Shown: positions 6,512-17,400, numbered from the stretch's first letter. The stretch: 64,000 bases of DNA from Nostoc sp. TCL26-01 (GCF_013393945.1 NZ_CP040297.1:5587296-5651295), one strand, 5' to 3'. Numbers and translations are program-made. The notes: generated by a model not told the origin, from the letters alone.

Positions 6512-9037
6512 TTAACCCACAATTAGCCCCCACATACTTATTCCTAGAACAATAGCGGCTAGGTGTTGCCAGAACATAGTTCTGAATGGTTGACGGGCAA
6601 TTTTTTGTGTCAAAAGTATGGTTAGCAAGACTGAGAAAATCAGCGTTCCACCTTGTAAAAAGGCAATTACTGCCGGGTGAGCGACTAAAACTGGTAATTG
6701 CTCACCATTAAAACCAAAGGTGGCTAACGTCACAGGTAAAATTCTGCCGCCTTCACCCAAACCCAAACGTAGGTAATGAGCTAAGTTACCTCCTAAGATC
6801 AATGGTAGATAACCATAGGCTAGTTCTATGAAGCGTCGGGGTTTGCGGCGAATATTCAATATTTTAATCAAAGCGTAGGCGAGAAAAATCACTCCAGCCG
6901 GAATGATCAAAGCTAAAATTGAGATGGCTAAATGTAGCCAAAACTGAGTTAAATCAAGTTGCCAACCCAGCCAAGCTTGCAATTCTGGTAAACGATGCAG
7001 ATATATTCCTCCCAATAACAATAACAGTAATGCTACTTCGTAGTTATGGGGTACATGAGTTGTCCACAGTTCGATTCCTGGGGGACGTAAGTTAAACTCA
7101 ACGGAACGATGGGGACAGGCTTTGAGACAAGTCATGCACAAGACACAATCTCGGTTATCTTCTAGCTGGGCTGGGTGAGAATATAAAGGACAGCCATCGG
7201 TTTCCATGCCTTCACCTTTTTCGGGGCCGCCTTTGTAACATTGATAGGTGGTACAAGTTGCTGAACAGATTCCTTGTTGCGCCCGTAGTTCTGTCATCGA
7301 GAGTTTAGCAAATAAACCATTCATCCCACCGATGGGGCAAAGATAGCGACACCAAAACCTGCGCTCAAATAGTGCGGAAAAAATCATCGCCCCGGCGGTG
7401 ATGAGTAATAGCAAACAGGCAGAAAGGTAAGCAGTATTTTCTAAATCCCACAGTTCTTCCCAGAGGAAAATCAGGGTAAATAGTCCAAAGAGAAACCAAC
7501 CGCCCCATTTTTCGGCTTGTTCTCTCGGCCAGCGTTTGAGTTGTCGCGGAAATAGCCACAGGGATAATTTTTGGGTGATTTCGCCGTAAATCATGAAGGG
7601 ACAGACAGCACACCACACCCGCCCGAAAAAGGGAAAAATGAATAAGACGATAGGCCACCACCAAGCCCAAAATAAATTTAAGCCAAAATTGCGATCGCGT
7701 GTTTGTGGCCCGATAAATAATACAGCGACGATGAATGCAAAAGCTGCTACAGTCAAGCCGTAGTTAATTTTATCCGGCCACCAGGAACTGCGTAAAAATT
7801 GCCGCAAGCCAGGATAGATATTTAACAAATTCACCCGATATTGCTTTTTCTTCGGTTCCGCCGCCCAGAAAATTTCTTCTGTTAACTCACTTCCTTCCCC
7901 GACTTGAACTATTGCCCGTTCGACCAGGTTTTTTAATTCTTTGAGATTGCCGGGAAAATCATAAGATTGTAAGCGGCGTAAGGCTTCTGGGGTGATGTGG
8001 GGTTTAGCTACGCCCCGCGCCCGGACGTAGAGACTGGTGTAATATTCCACCTGTGATGTAATATCTGCTTTCCGGACTCGTAAGGGTGGGACTTTAATCA
8101 GATGACCAATACAGCGTTCGATTTGGGATTGGGTTTTTTCCGAAACAATTAAAATCCGTGCTTTGCTGGTGCGGGGTTCAGCCGCAGCATCTCCTGGACG
8201 AGTCACGGGGGTGTAGGTATTTGTTTGCAGTAACTGGGCGACAGGTGCTAATAACTCTGGGGGTAATTCTTGGAGGTTGTTTAAAACTAAACTCCCTTCC
8301 CCCAGCCATTCTAACAGCCCTGGTTTACCGCCAGCCCGACCAAATATGTCTGCACCACTGGTTTGCAGGATGCCACAATTGATTTTAATAATTGGCTCCC
8401 GTCGTTTGGCGGAACCAAAGTGAATTAAGGCGGCGATATTATCCTTTTCTAAACCTGGTTCTCCAAAAATTTCTACAGATTTGTGGTCAGTAGCTGCTTC
8501 TCGTATTTGCTCCCGCAGTCGCACCGCGTAGCGACTTGTACCAACGATACCCCGTTGCGCTTTGGTGACTAAATATGGTCGTAATGCCACAGAACGCTCT
8601 TGTTCATAGGTTAACGCAGATGTGGCTTGTGCTAGTTCTTGAACCAACTGACGAGAAAAAGCTTGAGTAATTTCGGGATATTGGCTAATTAAGGTGCGAA
8701 ATTTATCTGCACTCACAGTCCAAACATGACATTCTGTCAAGGTATTAATTGTCAGAGGTGCAACCTCATCTAAAACTAATTCTTGCAGGTTAATCACGGC
8801 TCCTGGCAAAAATCCCTGAGCTAAAGCTGAACCATGATGATGATTTGTATCGCTTTCTAGCTGACCATCTTGGAGAATGTAAAGTGCGGCTGGGTGTGTG
8901 TTTTGTTGTACAAGAGTGGTGGCTTTGGGGATGACTTGGATTTCGATGAGTTGAGCGATCGCATCTAATACCTCAGGTGAGAGAATACCTAAAGTTGAGC
9001 GCTCTTTTAGCCATGTATTTATCTCTGGAGATGTCAT
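6512..9037 (-). CDS. Fusion of cNMP-binding, degenerate sigma-54-activator-like AAA+ and membrane polyferredoxin domains
   Basis: This 841-residue protein has a cyclic-nucleotide-binding/CRP-like domain (about 15-140), an NtrC-type AAA+ domain (about 160-395) and a membrane iron-sulfur part (about 425-841) of the NapH/NosR/CcoG kind. The membrane part has C476-x2-C479-P, C563-x3-C567-P, cysteines 591, 595 and 600, C616, and a ferredoxin motif C631-x2-C634-x2-C637-x3-C641-P. The AAA+ part is degenerate: Walker A reads GEPGLEKD (192-199), Walker B reads LVLNN (250-254), and the GAFTGA loop that contacts sigma-54 is missing. The NtrC-like lid (FPGNLKELKNLVERA) is kept. I infer a cNMP-responsive membrane electron-transfer protein that uses AAA+ as a structural domain, not a transcription activator. 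Confidence 0.85.
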   Translation of the reverse strand: MTSPEINTWLKERSTLGILSPEVLDAIAQLIEIQVIPKATTLVQQNTHPAALYILQDGQLESDTNHHHGSALAQGFLPGAVINLQELVLDEVAPLTINTLTECHVWTVSADKFRTLISQYPEITQAFSRQLVQELAQATSALTYEQERSVALRPYLVTKAQRGIVGTSRYAVRLREQIREAATDHKSVEIFGEPGLEKDNIAALIHFGSAKRREPIIKINCGILQTSGADIFGRAGGKPGLLEWLGEGSLVLNNLQELPPELLAPVAQLLQTNTYTPVTRPGDAAAEPRTSKARILIVSEKTQSQIERCIGHLIKVPPLRVRKADITSQVEYYTSLYVRARGVAKPHITPEALRRLQSYDFPGNLKELKNLVERAIVQVGEGSELTEEIFWAAEPKKKQYRVNLLNIYPGLRQFLRSSWWPDKINYGLTVAAFAFIVAVLFIGPQTRDRNFGLNLFWAWWWPIVLFIFPFFGRVWCAVCPFMIYGEITQKLSLWLFPRQLKRWPREQAEKWGGWFLFGLFTLIFLWEELWDLENTAYLSACLLLLITAGAMIFSALFERRFWCRYLCPIGGMNGLFAKLSMTELRAQQGICSATCTTYQCYKGGPEKGEGMETDGCPLYSHPAQLEDNRDCVLCMTCLKACPHRSVEFNLRPPGIELWTTHVPHNYEVALLLLLLGGIYLHRLPELQAWLGWQLDLTQFWLHLAISILALIIPAGVIFLAYALIKILNIRRKPRRFIELAYGYLPLILGGNLAHYLRLGLGEGGRILPVTLATFGFNGEQLPVLVAHPAVIAFLQGGTLIFSVLLTILLTQKIARQPFRTMFWQHLAAIVLGISMWGLIVG

Positions 9038-9100
9038 TTTAGTTTCTCCGGCTAGGCTGTTTGCTGTATAAAAGGAATTATCCCTGAAAACAGCTATGTG

Positions 9101-9193
9101 ATGAGTTTATCGGATTTACCTAATCTCTGGGTTCCTTTGGTACTTTTGGGTTTCATTGTCCTGGCGGCAATATTTTTCAGTCGCACCAGATAA
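9101..9193 (+). CDS. Possible 30-residue single-span membrane protein
   Basis: The ORF starts MSLSDLPNLWVPLV, has one hydrophobic helix (about residues 9-25) and ends FFSRTR. This is the size and layout of the small subunits of cyanobacterial photosynthetic and respiratory complexes, but I cannot match it to a named subunit. It starts 63 bases from the divergent start of the iron-sulfur fusion gene and ends 12 bases before the convergent kinase. No strong ribosome-binding site is visible. It may be a real small protein or a chance ORF. Confidence 0.45.
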   Translation: MSLSDLPNLWVPLVLLGFIVLAAIFFSRTR

Positions 9194-9205
9194 TTTTGTC
9201 TTTGA

Positions 9206-10828
9206 TTAAGAGTCAATGGACAAAGTTAACGGTAATTGTACTAGGAAAGTTGTCCAACCTTGACTATTTGTTACTGTAATGGAACCGCAAAGAAATTTGA
9301 CTAATTTTTTGACTAATGCTAATCCCAAGCCTGTACCCGTGTGCGTATTTAATGTTGGGGAGGGAATTTGGTTAAAGTAGTCAAAAATGTTAAATTGCCC
9401 TTCTTCTCGACCTGGAATAATTCGGTAAAACGGCTCGAAGATGCGAGATTGTTCTGCTGGAGGAATTTCTATACCTGAGTTGCTAATAATAATTTGCATC
9501 GCACTATCTGTAGGAGCAGTGAGTTGAGCCGTGACTATAATACTTTCTCCACTAGGGGTATATTTACAAGCATTGTTAACTAATTCAGAGACAATGCGAG
9601 TCAAAACAGCTAAGTCTGTAACCAGGGGTGGTAAATCTTGAGAAATTTGCACTGTCAGAGTTTTTTGTTGAGATTGAGCTATTGTTTGAAAACCTTCAAC
9701 ACAATGGGGTAGCCAGTATTGGAGATAGATAGAAGTTAATTCATGCTGATAAAGATTTGTTTCTAGTAATCGCATTTCTAGCAAATCATCAACTAAATCT
9801 AATTCGCGATCGCACTCATGCCGGAGAATATACAAACAGCGTTCTATATAATTGGATGACGATGATAAAACACCCTGTTCATCTAATATATTCTCTAGCA
9901 AGGAAATAGCCATTTTAATATTTGCTAAAGGTGTCCGCATTTCATGGGAAGTAGCTGCTAAAAATTCTTCTTTGAATTGGTTAAGTTTTTGCACCTCTGC
10001 CATGCGGATTTCTAATTGTTGAGAGCGTTCTTGTGCCAAGTTGCGTTCTTCAATTAATCGGCGCTGAGTGTCATCTCGAAACACCATCACTGAGCCAGTA
10101 ATTACACCTTGATTATCTTTGATGGGTGTGGCACTGTCAGCGATGGGGACTGTTGTCTGATCTTTGGTGATGAGTAAGGTGCGATCGCTCAAATAAATGG
10201 TAGCTTCTTGTTGTAAAGCTAACACAATTGGGTTGGTTACAGGTTGCCGATTTTGCTCATCGACAATTTGGAAGATATCACTTAACATTCTGCCTTTAGC
10301 CGTGTCAAATTGCCAGCCTGTGAGAGTTTCCGCTATTTGATTCATATACTTAACGCGCAATTGCGTATCCACCACAATTACCCCATCCCCCATACCGCGT
10401 AAGACAGAACTTAAAAATTGTTCTCTTTCGTAGCGATTGAGTGCAGTTTGAATTGCCACATAGAGTTCTTGTTCCCTGACTGGTTTGAGGATGTAACCAA
10501 AAGGAAATGTCATTGTTGCCCGTTCTACAGTACTTTTGTCAGAGTGTCCTGTGAGGTAAATTACCGGAATTTGTAAACAATTCCAGATTTGTTCTGCTGC
10601 TTGAATTCCGTCTATTTCACCCCGCAATCGGATATCCATGAGAATCAAATCTGGGCGTAACTCCATCGCTTTTGTAATTGCTATTTCTCCCGAATCTGCG
10701 GTATCAAGTACTGTGTAACCCAAAGATTCTAAACTTTCTTGTAAATTGAGCGCTAGAATATATTCATCTTCTACAATCAGGACTTGAATACTTTTATTTA
10801 TAGCTTTTTCTGATGTCATGGTTGTCAT
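9206..10828 (-). CDS. Response-regulator/PAS/histidine kinase hybrid
   Basis: Domains in order (numbering from the TTG at 10834): receiver (17-130, phospho-acceptor D67, conserved K117), PAS (about 140-260), a short coiled coil (260-290), HisKA with phospho-acceptor H297 in SHEMRTPLAN, and HATPase_c with the N-box NNACKYTP and G-box GTGLGLAL. The ATG at 10828 is preferred. It lies 2 bases after the stop of the upstream kinase, so the two are translationally linked. A receiver placed before the kinase suggests it takes a phosphoryl group from the upstream hybrid kinase and acts in a phosphorelay. No DNA-binding output domain is present. Confidence 0.9.
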   Translation of the reverse strand: MTTMTSEKAINKSIQVLIVEDEYILALNLQESLESLGYTVLDTADSGEIAITKAMELRPDLILMDIRLRGEIDGIQAAEQIWNCLQIPVIYLTGHSDKSTVERATMTFPFGYILKPVREQELYVAIQTALNRYEREQFLSSVLRGMGDGVIVVDTQLRVKYMNQIAETLTGWQFDTAKGRMLSDIFQIVDEQNRQPVTNPIVLALQQEATIYLSDRTLLITKDQTTVPIADSATPIKDNQGVITGSVMVFRDDTQRRLIEERNLAQERSQQLEIRMAEVQKLNQFKEEFLAATSHEMRTPLANIKMAISLLENILDEQGVLSSSSNYIERCLYILRHECDRELDLVDDLLEMRLLETNLYQHELTSIYLQYWLPHCVEGFQTIAQSQQKTLTVQISQDLPPLVTDLAVLTRIVSELVNNACKYTPSGESIIVTAQLTAPTDSAMQIIISNSGIEIPPAEQSRIFEPFYRIIPGREEGQFNIFDYFNQIPSPTLNTHTGTGLGLALVKKLVKFLCGSITVTNSQGWTTFLVQLPLTLSIDS

Positions 10829-10830
10829 AT

Positions 10831-13800
10831 TCAAGTCCTGCCTTTGATAAAAGTTATTTTAAATTTTGTGCCTGGCTGAGAGCTAATCTCAATATTTCCT
10901 CCCAACTGTTTGACTAACCCTTGCACAAGAGTTATTCCTAGTGTTTTTGCCTTCTTGCCATTGAATTCTAGCGGCAATCCCACCCCATTATCTTGCACAA
11001 TCAGTATTAAATTTTGCTCAGTTTCTTGGTATAGTTTCACCAATATTTCTCCTGTAATGTGGCTAGGGAAGGCATATTTTAAAGCATTGGAAACTAATTC
11101 ATTAATAATTAAGCCAAAAGAAACTGCATTTTCAATATCTAAACTAGCATCTTCTATTTCGAGTCGTAGTTTTATTTGCTGAGAATTGACATTATACGAA
11201 TCAAATAAATGTGTGGTTAAGTCGGGAATGTATTGAGAAATATTGATGTTTGCTAAATCTTTAGAACGGTATAATTTTTCATGTACTAGGGCAATTGAGG
11301 CAATGCGATTTTGACTATCTTGGAGGATGGCAGTTGCTGCTGTGTCTTGGGTGCGTCGGCACTGCATTTGTAATAAGCTACTGACGATACTTAAATTATT
11401 TTTGACACGATGGTGGATTTCTTTAAGTAATACCTCTTTTTCTTGGAGTGAGGCTTCAATATCAAGGTTGAGTTGATTGAGTTCGGCTGTACGTTCAGCG
11501 ACGCGAATTTCTAGTTGTTCTTTGGATTGTTTGAGTTCGGCTTCAGCTCGTTTGCGATCGCCAATATCACGATAGAAAATTCCCAGTCCTTCTGTGGAAG
11601 GATAAGCATGAATTTCTACCCACACATCATATTCAGGCGGATCATAGTAATGATACTCAAAGTGGACAGGTATCTGCTGAGTCATGGCATATCTGTATTG
11701 GTATTCCAACTGACTACCAACGGAAGCTGGCCATGCTTCCCAATGGGTTTTTCCTAACACTTGAGTGCGCGGTATGCCATTATTTACCTGTTCGGCGGCA
11801 GCATTTTGGTAGATAATTCGCCAGTCTTGATCTAATGCCAAAAAAGCATCACTCATACTTTCTAAAATGTGCGAGAGTCGTTGAGCTGTGGCTTCGGCTT
11901 CCTGTTGGGCTTGTTCGGCAATTAAACGTAGCGCTTGTTCCTGCTGGGCTGCTTCTTGGCGAATTTGTGCCATTTTTAAGCTAGCCTCCACCCGTGCTAA
12001 CAATTCACGAGTAGAGAAAGGCTTAGTTAAATAATCATCAGCGCCAGCTTCTAATCCTTCAATTCGCGCCTCTTCACCAGCACGGGCTGACAGGAGAATA
12101 ATCGGTAACTCCCTAGTTGTTTGATCTTGCCGTAATGCTTGTAACAGTCCAAACCCATCTAACCTGGGCATCATCACATCCGTTAACACTAAATCAGGCA
12201 AACTTTGACGAATAGCCACCAGCGCTGCTAGTCCATCTTCCACGGCTGTAACTTCATAGCGTTGCTTGAGTAGCCGCTTGACATACTCCCGCATATCGGC
12301 GTTGTCATCTACCAAGAGGATTTTGGCAGGAGATGGGAGGGGGGGAGGAGGGGGTGAAAGAGTTATCTCCTTGTCCTCCTGTTCTTCTACTATCGGTAAC
12401 CATCCCCAAGCTTCCTCCAAATAAGCTGTAGCCCCCATTGCTGTTGATGCTAGTGTGCGTGAGGTGGTGAGGCGATCGCTTGGTAGATGAACAAAGCCTG
12501 TGGGGATGGAAACTGTCAAGCAACTACCTTGTCCTAAGGCGCTGGTGACGCTAATACTACCGCCATGTAGTTTGACTAATTCTTGCACCAGAGATAAGCC
12601 AATACCTGAGCCTTCAAAGCTGCGTCCTTTTGCACCTCTAACACGATGGAAGCGGGCAAATAATTGGGGGATTTCATCGACGGGAATGCCAATACCCGTA
12701 TCTGCAATGATTAACTCCACATGGTCAGTAAAATCTTGCAAGTGAACGGTAATTGTACCTGTGAAGGTAAACTTAAAGGCATTCGATAACAGATTAAAGA
12801 CAATCTTTTCCCACATTTCCCGATCAACATAAACTGCTGTGGACAAAGGGGAACACTCCACTACTAGAGATATGCCAGCACGTTCTATCAATGAGCGAAA
12901 AGTGCTAGCCAGATCGGCTGTGAATGTAGCTAAATCAGTCGGCTCATAAACTGCTTGAATTCTACCAACTTCAATACGGGAAAAATCCAGGAGAGTGTTG
13001 ACTAATTTCAGTAGTCTTAAGCTGTGACGCTGGACAATTTCTAGGCGATCGCGTTGTCTGGGTGGTAGGGGAATTTCCGCATCACTTAAAGCATCTTCTA
13101 AAGGAGCTAGTATCAGTGTTAGGGGTGTGCGAAACTCATGGGAAACATTGCTAAAAAACACAGTTTTCGCACGATCAATTTCTGCCAAAGCTTCTGCTCG
13201 TTGGCGTTCGGCTTCGTAGACGCGGGCATCAGCGATCGCTGATGCCACCTGTCCCGCTACCAATTCCAAAAACCCTTGGTAATCATCATCCAAAGCCCGA
13301 CGAGAGCTAATACCTACCACCATGATTCCGGCGGGACGTTCCTGTCCAGGAGATGCCACAGGTAAAACTAAGGCGGTGTGGGGCGATTCTTGCCAAAGTC
13401 CGGCTGGGAGTGTGCCAAATTGCTCAATCACATCTGTAACTTTTGCTAATTGGGCTGTATGTGCCACCTTAGCTAATGGCCAAACTGGGAATCCTGTCAA
13501 GTCTGTCAGATTAACTAATTGGGGACTGGCGGATGTATTGGCTATTAAACCTGTTCTTCCTGCCAATTCAGCTTGTTTCCCTGTACCATCGAGCAAATAA
13601 AGTAAGGCAAAAGGAATATCAGCTGCATTGTTTGCCAGAGTTGTCATCGCAATCTCACAAGCATCTGTGGGAGTTTTGGCTTTACCCGCCTGGGCTGCTA
13701 AATCACGCAAAGTGCGGAGTCGGCGATCGCTCAAAACTTGTTTTGTGGTTTCTGTACAAGCACAAAACAAGCCACCAATCCCGCCTGTCTCATCCCGAAT

Positions 13801-14226
13801 CGGACTATAAGAGAAAGTAAAGTAAGTTTCTTCTAAATAACCGCTACGCTGCATGAACAGCTGAAAGTTATCAAACCAAGTCGCCTCACCTGTAGTAATT
13901 ACCTGTTCCACCAAAGGGCCGATGGCATCCCAAATATCAGGCCATATTTCTGGTGCAGGACAACCCAAGGCTTGTGGATGTTTTGTCAATCCTAAGACGG
14001 GGCGATAAGCATCGTTATAAAGCTTCACCAGATGATCACCCCAAAATGTAAACATAGGGTAGCGAGAGTTTAACAAGATGCTGACTGTAGTACGTAAGCT
14101 TTGTGGCCATTGTTCAACATCACCTAATGGCGTTTGTGACCAATCATGCGATCGCATCAAAGCTGCCATCTCCCCATTACCAGCAAATAAACTTTCTCGG
14201 ATATCTGAACTTGTTAACTGTTGCAC
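10831..14226 (-). CDS. Double-kinase hybrid sensor protein (PAS-GAF-HisKA-HATPase-receiver-PAS-HisKA_2-HATPase)
   Basis: In order, the 1131 residues hold an N-terminal PAS-like domain (about 25-165), GAF (175-340), HisKA with H363 in SHEFRTPLTL, HATPase_c, a receiver (about 638-755, with LVDDNADMREY and TDVMMPRLDG), a PAS domain (about 795-905), and a second kinase module of the HisKA_2 family (KEIHHRVKNNLSIVSSLL) with its own HATPase. Two complete kinase modules in one chain are unusual. The start is a GTG preceded by a GGGGTGG-like site. The C-terminal kinase is nearly the same as that of the upstream gene at 14423-17479, which points to duplication. Input ligands are unknown. Confidence 0.9.
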   Translation of the reverse strand: MQQLTSSDIRESLFAGNGEMAALMRSHDWSQTPLGDVEQWPQSLRTTVSILLNSRYPMFTFWGDHLVKLYNDAYRPVLGLTKHPQALGCPAPEIWPDIWDAIGPLVEQVITTGEATWFDNFQLFMQRSGYLEETYFTFSYSPIRDETGGIGGLFCACTETTKQVLSDRRLRTLRDLAAQAGKAKTPTDACEIAMTTLANNAADIPFALLYLLDGTGKQAELAGRTGLIANTSASPQLVNLTDLTGFPVWPLAKVAHTAQLAKVTDVIEQFGTLPAGLWQESPHTALVLPVASPGQERPAGIMVVGISSRRALDDDYQGFLELVAGQVASAIADARVYEAERQRAEALAEIDRAKTVFFSNVSHEFRTPLTLILAPLEDALSDAEIPLPPRQRDRLEIVQRHSLRLLKLVNTLLDFSRIEVGRIQAVYEPTDLATFTADLASTFRSLIERAGISLVVECSPLSTAVYVDREMWEKIVFNLLSNAFKFTFTGTITVHLQDFTDHVELIIADTGIGIPVDEIPQLFARFHRVRGAKGRSFEGSGIGLSLVQELVKLHGGSISVTSALGQGSCLTVSIPTGFVHLPSDRLTTSRTLASTAMGATAYLEEAWGWLPIVEEQEDKEITLSPPPPPLPSPAKILLVDDNADMREYVKRLLKQRYEVTAVEDGLAALVAIRQSLPDLVLTDVMMPRLDGFGLLQALRQDQTTRELPIILLSARAGEEARIEGLEAGADDYLTKPFSTRELLARVEASLKMAQIRQEAAQQEQALRLIAEQAQQEAEATAQRLSHILESMSDAFLALDQDWRIIYQNAAAEQVNNGIPRTQVLGKTHWEAWPASVGSQLEYQYRYAMTQQIPVHFEYHYYDPPEYDVWVEIHAYPSTEGLGIFYRDIGDRKRAEAELKQSKEQLEIRVAERTAELNQLNLDIEASLQEKEVLLKEIHHRVKNNLSIVSSLLQMQCRRTQDTAATAILQDSQNRIASIALVHEKLYRSKDLANINISQYIPDLTTHLFDSYNVNSQQIKLRLEIEDASLDIENAVSFGLIINELVSNALKYAFPSHITGEILVKLYQETEQNLILIVQDNGVGLPLEFNGKKAKTLGITLVQGLVKQLGGNIEISSQPGTKFKITFIKGRT

Positions 14227-14277
14227 TTAACCACCCCTTATCTGAGAGTTGGGAATTTACCCATTACCCATTACCTA

Positions 14278-14420
14278 TAGGACTTACGCACCCAACCAAT
14301 AAACCCTTCTGAGAGTGGTCAATAGTCCATAGTCAATAGTCAAAATCAAGTTTTTTTGGACTATTGACTATTGACTATTGACAAAAAAGCCAGAAATTTA
14401 ATGACACTGCGTAAGTCCTA
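14278..14420. mobile_element. 143-bp MITE with 13-bp terminal inverted repeats and 5-bp target duplication
   Basis: TAGGACTTACGCA (14278-14290) is the exact reverse complement of TGCGTAAGTCCTA (14408-14420). ACCTA occurs directly on both sides (14273-14277 and 14421-14425), as expected for a target-site duplication. The interior holds STRR heptamers of the GACTATT type and has no ORF. The right copy of ACCTA overlaps the stop codon of the kinase gene at 14423. A solo, slightly diverged right end lies at 2671-2716. Confidence 0.8.
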
Positions 14421-14422
14421 AC

Positions 14423-17400
14423 CTATTTTGTTAAATTCATCTCAAACTCCGTTCCCTTGTGCGAATTAATCTTCAGACTTCCCCTAAGTTGTTTAACTAA
14501 ACCTTGAACAAGACTTATCCCTAAAGTTTTTGTTTTTTTCATCTCAAAATCTGGCGGTAAACCAACTCCGTTATCTTTAACAATTAGTGTTAAATTTTGC
14601 TCATTTTTTTGATATAATTTCACCATGATTTCCCCTTGCTGTTTTTCAGGAAAAGCGTATTTTAAAGCATTAGATACTAGCTCATTAATAATCAAGCCAA
14701 GAGGAATGGCTGTTTCAATATCTAAGTTGACATTTTCCACTTGCAGATGTAGTTTTATTTGCTGTGAACTGACATTATAGGAATCAAATAAATGTGTAGT
14801 TAAATCAGGAATGTATTGAGCAAAATTTATTTTTGCTAAATCTTGAGAACGATATAACTTTTCATGCACTAAAGCGATGGAAGCAATCCGATTTTGGCTA
14901 TCTTGTAAAATTGCCGTTGATTGAGGGTCTTGGGTGCGTCGGCACTGCATTTGTAATAAACTGCTGACGATGCCTAAATTGTTTTTGACACGATGGTGAA
15001 TTTCTTGGAGTAATACTTCTTTTTCTTTGAGAGATGCAGCGATTTTTTCCTGTGCTTGCTTTTGTTCGGTGATATCTTGTTGCACAGCGACTAGGACTGT
15101 GCCATATTCAGGATGCAGAAAAACCGATGTGTTGGCACGACACCAAAAGGCCGTACCATCTTTCTTAATATTATGGACTTCATAAGTCACTGCATCATTC
15201 TCTAAAACCACAGAAATAATTGCCTGGGCTACTGCTTCAGTCTTAGTTGTTTCATCGACATAGTTGACAATAGATACATTCTGACCAATTAACTCACCAG
15301 TATCATAGCCAAACATCTGATCAAATTTGGGATTCGTATAGACAATGATGCTATCAGCAGCACGTACTAAACACACTCCTTCTGCCATGTTGCGAGTGAT
15401 GACTGCTTGCAGTTCTAACATTTGCTCCGCCCGTTGGCGTTCCGTAATTTCTACGATAACAATCCCAACACCACTCGGTTGAGTAGTTTCTGAGCAAATG
15501 GGAAAGTAAGAAGCTAGCCAAGTCCGCATCACACCAGGAAGTTTGAGAGTTTCGCCTGTTATCTCAAAATCAAGTATTGCTTCGCCTGTAGTTAATACAT
15601 GATGCAGCACCTGTTCTTGTTGTGATGCTAAATCGGGTACGATCTCTCTAATGGTTTTACCAATATGCTCATCTGCGGGAACACCATTAATATCTGCGAA
15701 CGCTTCGTTAATCAAAGAAAAACGCAGTTCTTGATCAAGGACTGTGATTCCCACAGGGGCGCTACTAATAAAAGCGTCTAATAATTGTTGTTTTTGCGCC
15801 AGTTCTCGTTCGAGGATTTTGCGTTCTGTAATGTCAATTGCCACTCCCCCGATTAATTTTTGTGGTGATGTGCTGGGGATGGGAAACTTGTAAACTAAAA
15901 ACTCTCCCAAAGTATCATCTAATCGTGGAGCAAACTCAATCGTTTCTATCACCTGATTAGTCCGGGCAACTTTTTGGATATTATCCAGAAACTGTTGAGC
16001 AATATGTGCTGGGTAGATTTCAAAAAGCGATCGCCCGATTGCCGGTGCGACGAATAATTTAAATGTCTGCAAGTATTTTTGACTGAGGAAAATTACCTTC
16101 CCCTGACTATCAGTAATCCAAGCTAGCACTGGACTATTATTCATAAATACTTGAAACTGCACTTCACTTTTGTGCAAGGCTTCCTCTGTGCGTTTAAATT
16201 CAGTCATGTCTCGCACACTCACCACTACACCAGAAATAGTTTGGTCAAATTCAATGTAGGGCGAGTAAGTAAAACTCAAAAATTTAGGTTCTTGTCCTGG
16301 ATCTTCCCACCATCTTTCATACTTAATTGTCTGTCCACCTAGACATTCTATAAATCTATGTTTGACTACTTCCTCAAATACCTCTTGTCCAAGAATTTCA
16401 CTTACAGAATGACCGATAATTTCCTCACGGGATTTTTGTCGCCAATCTAAATAAGCTTGGTTAACAACCTGATAAATGTAATGGCGATCAATCAGTACCA
16501 TCCCGTCTTTAGTTGTACTAACCATGCGCTCATATCGTCGTAGTGATTGTTCTATCAGCTTTTGCTTAGTAATATCAATAACAATACCCCAAATCCGTTG
16601 TGGTGCGCCAAATTTGCAGTTATTTTCCTGTCCTGGCTGATTTAGAGACACTTGATCTTCAGTTTTATCAGCTATCTCTGCTCTAAACTCTAAATAACGG
16701 ACTGAGTTATCTGGTAAGACAATGCGATATTCTGCCTGAAAAGGAGTGTGTTGAGCGATCGCTTGTGTAAATTGTGTTTGTAATGCTATACAATCATCTG
16801 GGTGAATATAGTTAAAAAATTCTGTGTATGTTGGGGCTAATTCATCAATATCTAAACCAAATATCTGCAATAATTCCTCAGACCAAGTAAATCTTTTAGT
16901 AACAATATCTAATTCCCAGCTACCAACATGAGCAATACGTTGAGCTGCTGCTAAGGCTGCTTCACTTTTTTGCAATTTGATTTGTGCTTGTTGCAATGTC
17001 TGCAAAGCCAATTGTCTTTCTTTGATTTCTGTTTGTAAGTTAATATTTGTGGCTGCTAATTGTTCAGCTTGTTGTTTAATCATGGCGGTTTTCTGAAATA
17101 GTTCCACAAATACCGACACTTTCGACAAGATAATCTCTGGCACAATTGGTTTGAGCAAATAATCTACCGCACCAACAGCATAACCTTGACGGATATAAGC
17201 AAAATCTCGATCAATAGCTGTGAGAAAAATAATGGGAATATGTTCATTCACCTGACGCGAACGAATTAGCTGCGCTACTTCCAATCCATTCATTTTTGGC
17301 ATTTGGACATCTAACAACACCACAGCAAACTCTTGTTGCAGCAGATGTTTTAGTGCTTCTTCTCCCGACAAAGCTGTAACTAAATTCTGTCCCAACGGTT

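Noticed and set aside
6512..9037. Sigma-54-dependent transcription activator
   Set aside because: GAFTGA is missing, Walker motifs are degenerate and there is no DNA-binding helix-turn-helix at the end; the C-terminus is a membrane Fe-S domain.
10910..13820. Several antisense ORFs of 60-95 codons on the plus strand across the kinase gene
   Set aside because: They overlap a strongly supported conserved coding frame, have no motif, and behave as frame shadows.
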